A stretch of DNA of 8,422 nucleotides, from the NCBI GenBank assembly GCA_031255395.1, contig JAIRSQ010000118.1:1-8422 (forward strand), in the 5' to 3' direction. This document shows, piece by piece, positions 6,726 to 8,422 of this stretch (positions within the stretch are counted from its first letter, which is position 1; every line of letters begins with the position of its first letter). The stretch is from Spirochaetaceae bacterium. GTDB taxonomy: Bacteria; Spirochaetota; Spirochaetia; Treponematales; Breznakiellaceae. A program made the position numbers and the translations under genes. Under the pieces are notes generated by a model, which searched no databases, had not been told where the DNA came from, and saw only the letters and a program-made list of their open reading frames with translations.

Positions 6726-8084
6726 TCATGGAATCGTTAACCGCCTTCCTATGCTAAGAGTGTCGGACAGGGACATGCCGTTGACTCTTGCCAGAATTTC
6801 AGGCGATATTTTGTGCAACTGGGCGATGGACCATAGCGTATCGCCCTTCTTTACAATCCATACGCCAGCTGAAGACGCTTCCCGCGCGGCGTTTTCTTTC
6901 GTCCCGTCATACTGTCCGCTCGCGGAATTCAGGGCGGGTATCCGTATCGTTTTTCCCGGTTGAAGGGCAAAAGGGTTGATACCGGGATTCTGCGCCATTA
7001 TCTGATCCACGGTTACACCGTACGTCCTTGCCAGAGCCGACAGAGTGTCATACAGCCTGATGGTGTAAACGTAACTGTCGATAAGTCTTATGCCGTTGTT
7101 GTCCAGCACGGACTTAACCGCTTCGGCGTCCGTTGCCTTTACCTTCAGCATATAACCGTCAGGCGGCGTGATATTGTTGCGCAGTTCGCTGTTCATCTTC
7201 AATAGTTCGTCCTTGTCAATGCCGGCGTGCGTCGCGATCAGACACAAATCCGACTGCCGGGCAACCGGCAGACGCGTCCATTCAACCCTTGCGGGTTTCC
7301 ATGAAATATCAAGGCCGAATTTACGCGGATTCGATATGATGCAGTACGCCGCTATCAGCTTAGGCACATAGTAAACGCTCTCGGTTTTTAACTGCTTTTT
7401 TTCCGCCAAAATCCAGTAGTCTTTTATTCCTGTCCGTTTTATCAGACTGGCTATAGCCCCGCTCCCCGAATTGTACGCGGCGAGAGCCAGCGCCCAGTCA
7501 TTGTAATAACTGTAATTTCCCTCAAGTTTCGAAAGAGCGCCGTGGGTCGATTTCCAAAAGTCCAAGCGTTCATCAAGGTGTTCGTTGATTATCATGTAAG
7601 GTTTGACGCTGTTAAGCATGAACTGCCACAATCCCGTAGCGCCGGAAGAGCTTCGCGCCGAAATTTTGTACCCGGACTCTATCACGGGCAGGTACAGTAT
7701 TTCAGGGGGGATGCCCCGTGATTCAACCTCGTTCCTGATAAACGCTAAGTACGGCTCAGCGTTCTTCATCACGCCTTCAAGCCACAACAGTCCGGACGGC
7801 GCCGAATATTGTTTGATAAAGCGTTCTGTCAGCGGGTGGTCAATCCCATTAAGCGAGGGTATCACGGGAAACCGCAGGCGATCCTCCCGTTGCCGCGATA
7901 TTCGCTCCGGCACGGGCGTCCGTTGATGCCGTAACGGGCGTTCAAAAGTCTCCGTCGCGGACAACGGCAATGGCTCCTGACCTAAATACTTAGGTTCAGG
8001 CGTTTCGCCCTGCGAACACACCGCCAATCCCGCTATCAGCGCAAAAAAAAGCCCCGCAGTTTTTCCCCGCGCCATATATGTCAT
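6726..8084 (-). CDS. mltD: MltD-like membrane-bound lytic transglycosylase with two LysM domains
   Basis: This 452-residue exported enzyme is predicted to cleave the MurNAc-GlcNAc bond of peptidoglycan, leaving 1,6-anhydro ends. Residues 1 to about 24 are a signal peptide (RGK, then GLFFALIAGLAV). Cys23 follows LAV, a poor lipobox because of Val at -1, so lipidation is uncertain. The SLT domain (about 105-255) has the catalytic Glu136 in PVIESGY, then GATGLWQFM (148-156) and AAYNSG (202-207). An MltD-type linker follows (260-335), then LysM domains at about 339-383 and 408-452, which bind the glycan. E. coli MltD has the same general order and length. Two starts are possible: the ATG at 8084 (AAGG 8 bases upstream) and the ATG at 8075 (AGGA about 8 bases upstream), differing by three residues. 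It is the first gene of a likely operon with the HAD and coiled-coil genes, linking the unit to the cell envelope. Confidence 0.93.
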   Translation of the reverse strand: MTYMARGKTAGLFFALIAGLAVCSQGETPEPKYLGQEPLPLSATETFERPLRHQRTPVPERISRQREDRLRFPVIPSLNGIDHPLTERFIKQYSAPSGLLWLEGVMKNAEPYLAFIRNEVESRGIPPEILYLPVIESGYKISARSSSGATGLWQFMLNSVKPYMIINEHLDERLDFWKSTHGALSKLEGNYSYYNDWALALAAYNSGSGAIASLIKRTGIKDYWILAEKKQLKTESVYYVPKLIAAYCIISNPRKFGLDISWKPARVEWTRLPVARQSDLCLIATHAGIDKDELLKMNSELRNNITPPDGYMLKVKATDAEAVKSVLDNNGIRLIDSYVYTIRLYDTLSALARTYGVTVDQIMAQNPGINPFALQPGKTIRIPALNSASGQYDGTKENAAREASSAGVWIVKKGDTLWSIAQLHKISPEILARVNGMSLSDTLSIGRRLTIP

Positions 8085-8108
8085 CCTAACCGCCTTGCCA
8101 TCGGCTCG

Positions 8109-8129
8109 TCAACCCTTCGTCGTTTTCAT
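8109..8129 (-). other. six-codon leader ORF in frame with the transglycosylase
   Basis: On the minus strand ATG at 8129 begins M-K-T-T-K-G followed by TGA at 8111-8109. It has the best Shine-Dalgarno in this region and lies in the same frame as the transglycosylase, whose accepted ATG comes 24 bases after the stop. A second minicistron, M-A-R-R-L-G, starts at 8101 in another frame and ends in a TGA overlapping that ATG. Either a translated leader that couples to or limits the downstream start, or a nonsense mutation (or base error) in a longer original N-terminus, would explain this. Conservation data are needed to choose. Confidence 0.35.
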
Positions 8130-8136
8130 GCGGCAA

Positions 8137-8141
8137 CTCCT
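8137..8141 (-). promoter_or_regulatory. strong ribosome binding site before the leader ORF
   Basis: AGGAG on the minus strand is followed after 7 bases (TTGCCGC) by the ATG at 8129. This is an ideal site, better than those of the accepted transglycosylase starts, and it implies that ribosomes load here. Confidence 0.5.
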
Positions 8142-8147
8142 ATTTCA

Positions 8148-8153
8148 AATATA
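8148..8153 (-). promoter_or_regulatory. possible -10 element for the transglycosylase operon
   Basis: TATATT on the minus strand matches 5 of 6 of the -10 consensus and would start transcription at about 8141, just at the AGGAG. No good -35 lies 16-18 bases upstream (only about 3 of 6), so the assignment is weak. Confidence 0.25.
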
Positions 8154-8172
8154 CAAATCGCGCCGCGGCTTA

Positions 8173-8201
8173 TTGACACTTTTGTTTTTAGACGGTAAAC
8201 T
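8173..8201 (+). promoter_or_regulatory. sigma-70 type promoter for the glycosyltransferase gene
   Basis: A perfect TTGACA (8173-8178) is followed after exactly 17 bases by TAAACT (8196-8201, 4 of 6). Transcription would start near 8208, two bases before an ATG at 8210 and about 45 before the TTG at 8253. An alternative -10, TATGAT (8209-8214, 5 of 6), is too far from this -35. The promoter precedes the G15 tract, so tract length would act on translation rather than on promoter spacing. Confidence 0.55.
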
Positions 8202-8252
8202 TGCCCGATATGATAAACCTCAAAAGCTGTGCGCCCAAACCGCCGTTAGATA

Positions 8253-8422
8253 TTGTTAATCGGGGGGGGGGGGGGGCACATACTCGTTTGTGTCCCGGTT
8301 TATAATGAATCTGAAAACATTGAAGCGTTTATAAACGCCGTTTTTGATAACTCGCCCGTTAGCGCTGACGTACTCGTTATTGATGACAGTTCGCCAGACG
8401 GAACGGGAGCAATAATTGAAAA
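8253..8422 (+). CDS. GT2-family glycosyltransferase, polyprenol-phosphate mannosyltransferase-like (5' part)
   Basis: The frame is cut off by the window end after about 56 residues. After five glycines from the G-tract it reads HILVCVPVYNESENIEAF and then VLVIDDSSPDGTGAIIE. VPVYNE is the first strand of GT-A folds, and DDSSPDGT is the nucleotide-sugar-binding signature of GT2 enzymes of the DPM1 (dolichol/undecaprenol-phosphate mannosyltransferase) group, which load a sugar onto a lipid carrier at the inner membrane face. Donor and acceptor cannot be told from this fragment. The start is uncertain: TTG at 8253 is the only usual start codon in this frame after the TAG at 8247, and it lacks a clear ribosome binding site. 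An ATG at 8210 would reach this frame only if the tract had one G fewer or two more. The family is secure, the start is not. Confidence 0.8.
   Translation, partial: MLIGGGGGHILVCVPVYNESENIEAFINAVFDNSPVSADVLVIDDSSPDGTGAIIE
8262..8276 (+). repeat. homopolymeric tract of 15 G at the glycosyltransferase start
   Basis: Fifteen consecutive G residues follow a C at 8261 and precede CACATA. Such tracts slip during replication and, in Treponema pallidum, poly-G tracts near tpr and other genes vary in length and change expression. Here the tract falls inside the first codons of the glycosyltransferase, where a change of one base alters the reading frame. Homopolymers of this length are also error-prone in sequencing, so the exact count is uncertain. 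Confidence 0.95.

Overview
The window looks like a chromosomal segment of a spirochaete, most plausibly Treponema or a relative. The main clues are a very long membrane-anchored coiled-coil protein of the kind seen in spirochaetes, and a 15-G homopolymer at the start of a gene, a feature known from treponemes. This is inference from gene content; no rRNA or other phylogenetic marker is present. The standard genetic code fits all genes.

The left part (40-2726, plus strand) carries three genes: an MntP-type manganese exporter; a small RelA/SpoT-like HD-domain protein (alarmone hydrolase type) with its own near-consensus promoter and strong ribosome binding site; and a YbdG-type mechanosensitive channel. 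They look like independent housekeeping or stress genes rather than one tight operon, because the gaps are 134 and 69 bases and promoters can be proposed in both.

The right part (2748-8084, minus strand) is a compact three-gene unit read in the order MltD-like lytic transglycosylase with two LysM domains, HAD-family hydrolase, 1084-residue coiled-coil protein. Gaps are 34 and 5 bases, so co-transcription is likely. The coiled-coil protein has an N-terminal membrane anchor, three 51-residue tandem repeats and a C-terminal helix-turn-helix-like segment. The unit converges on the channel gene with a 21-base gap and no obvious terminator.

Upstream of the transglycosylase lies a divergent intergenic region (8085-8252). 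It holds a six-codon leader ORF with an ideal ribosome binding site, in frame with the transglycosylase but closed by a TGA, and a good TTGACA promoter facing right. At the right edge a GT2-family glycosyltransferase (polyprenol-phosphate mannosyltransferase-like) begins and is cut off by the window end. Its first codons run through a G15 tract. At 15 Gs the sugar transferase frame is open only from a TTG just before the tract; at 14 or 17 Gs it would instead join an ATG 52 bases before the tract. This possible phase-variation switch is the most interesting item. I see no CRISPR array, transposase, tRNA or rRNA.
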